DNA of 6,669 bases from Acidobacteria bacterium AH-259-L09 (lineage in GTDB: Bacteria > Acidobacteriota > UBA6911 > RPQK01). The notes under the pieces were generated by a model that saw only the letters and a program-made list of their open reading frames with translations, was not told where the DNA came from and ran no database searches. The position numbers were made by a program, and so were the translations under genes. Position 1 is the first letter of the stretch, and every line of letters starts with the position of its first letter. Below are positions 6,661-6,669 of this stretch, one piece after another. The stretch spans positions 1 through 6,669 of the forward strand of contig JALLOL010000142.1 in the NCBI GenBank assembly GCA_027717875.1. Reading direction: 5' to 3'.

Positions 6661-6669
6661 TGTGTGGGT

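Overview
The window is bacterial chromosomal DNA of moderate GC (estimated by eye at about 50%), and every supported gene lies on the minus strand. It carries the front of a histidine biosynthesis operon, preceded by a fatty-acid beta-oxidation gene. Nothing fixes the phylum. The long-form HisG, the FadN-type hydroxyacyl-CoA dehydrogenase/enoyl-CoA hydratase, and a his operon headed by a YerC-like TrpR-family protein point away from Enterobacteria. An uncultured lineage such as an Acidobacteriota or FCB-like group is plausible, but this is inference.

Layout in the direction of transcription (high to low coordinates). First is fadN (6660-4321), a two-module beta-oxidation enzyme whose true start may lie just beyond the window edge. 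A 92-base gap follows, holding a plausible sigma70-type promoter and nested inverted repeats. Then come a 111-residue TrpR/YerC-like regulator (4228-3893), long-form hisG (3909-3034), one continuous 836-codon reading frame containing complete HisD and HisC domains (3034-524), and hisB (527 to the left edge, cut off near its C-terminus). All junctions within the his cluster overlap (17, 1 and 4 bases), so the genes are probably co-transcribed and translationally coupled. HisG catalyses the first step of the pathway, HisB the dehydration of imidazoleglycerol phosphate, HisC the transamination that follows, and HisD the last two oxidations to histidine.

The most unusual feature is the hisD/hisC junction. 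A 158-base array of 7- and 8-base repeats (1603-1760) sits exactly where the hisD stop and the hisC start would normally be. On the coding strand the array has no stop in the frame used, and its main unit families encode no stop in any frame. The two enzymes are therefore joined by a low-complexity linker (residues about 426-478), and HisC has no ATG or GTG of its own. Because the unit length is not a multiple of three, gain or loss of one heptamer would shift HisC out of frame.

The second point of interest is regulatory. A perfect GTGTTAACAC palindrome lies within a larger perfect 8-base inverted repeat just upstream of the TrpR-like gene and overlaps the best -10 candidate. It shares the GTTAAC centre of the E. 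coli trp operator, so autoregulation of a histidine operon by this TrpR-family protein is a reasonable hypothesis. No mobile element, RNA gene or CRISPR array was seen, and no plus-strand reading frame looks like a gene.
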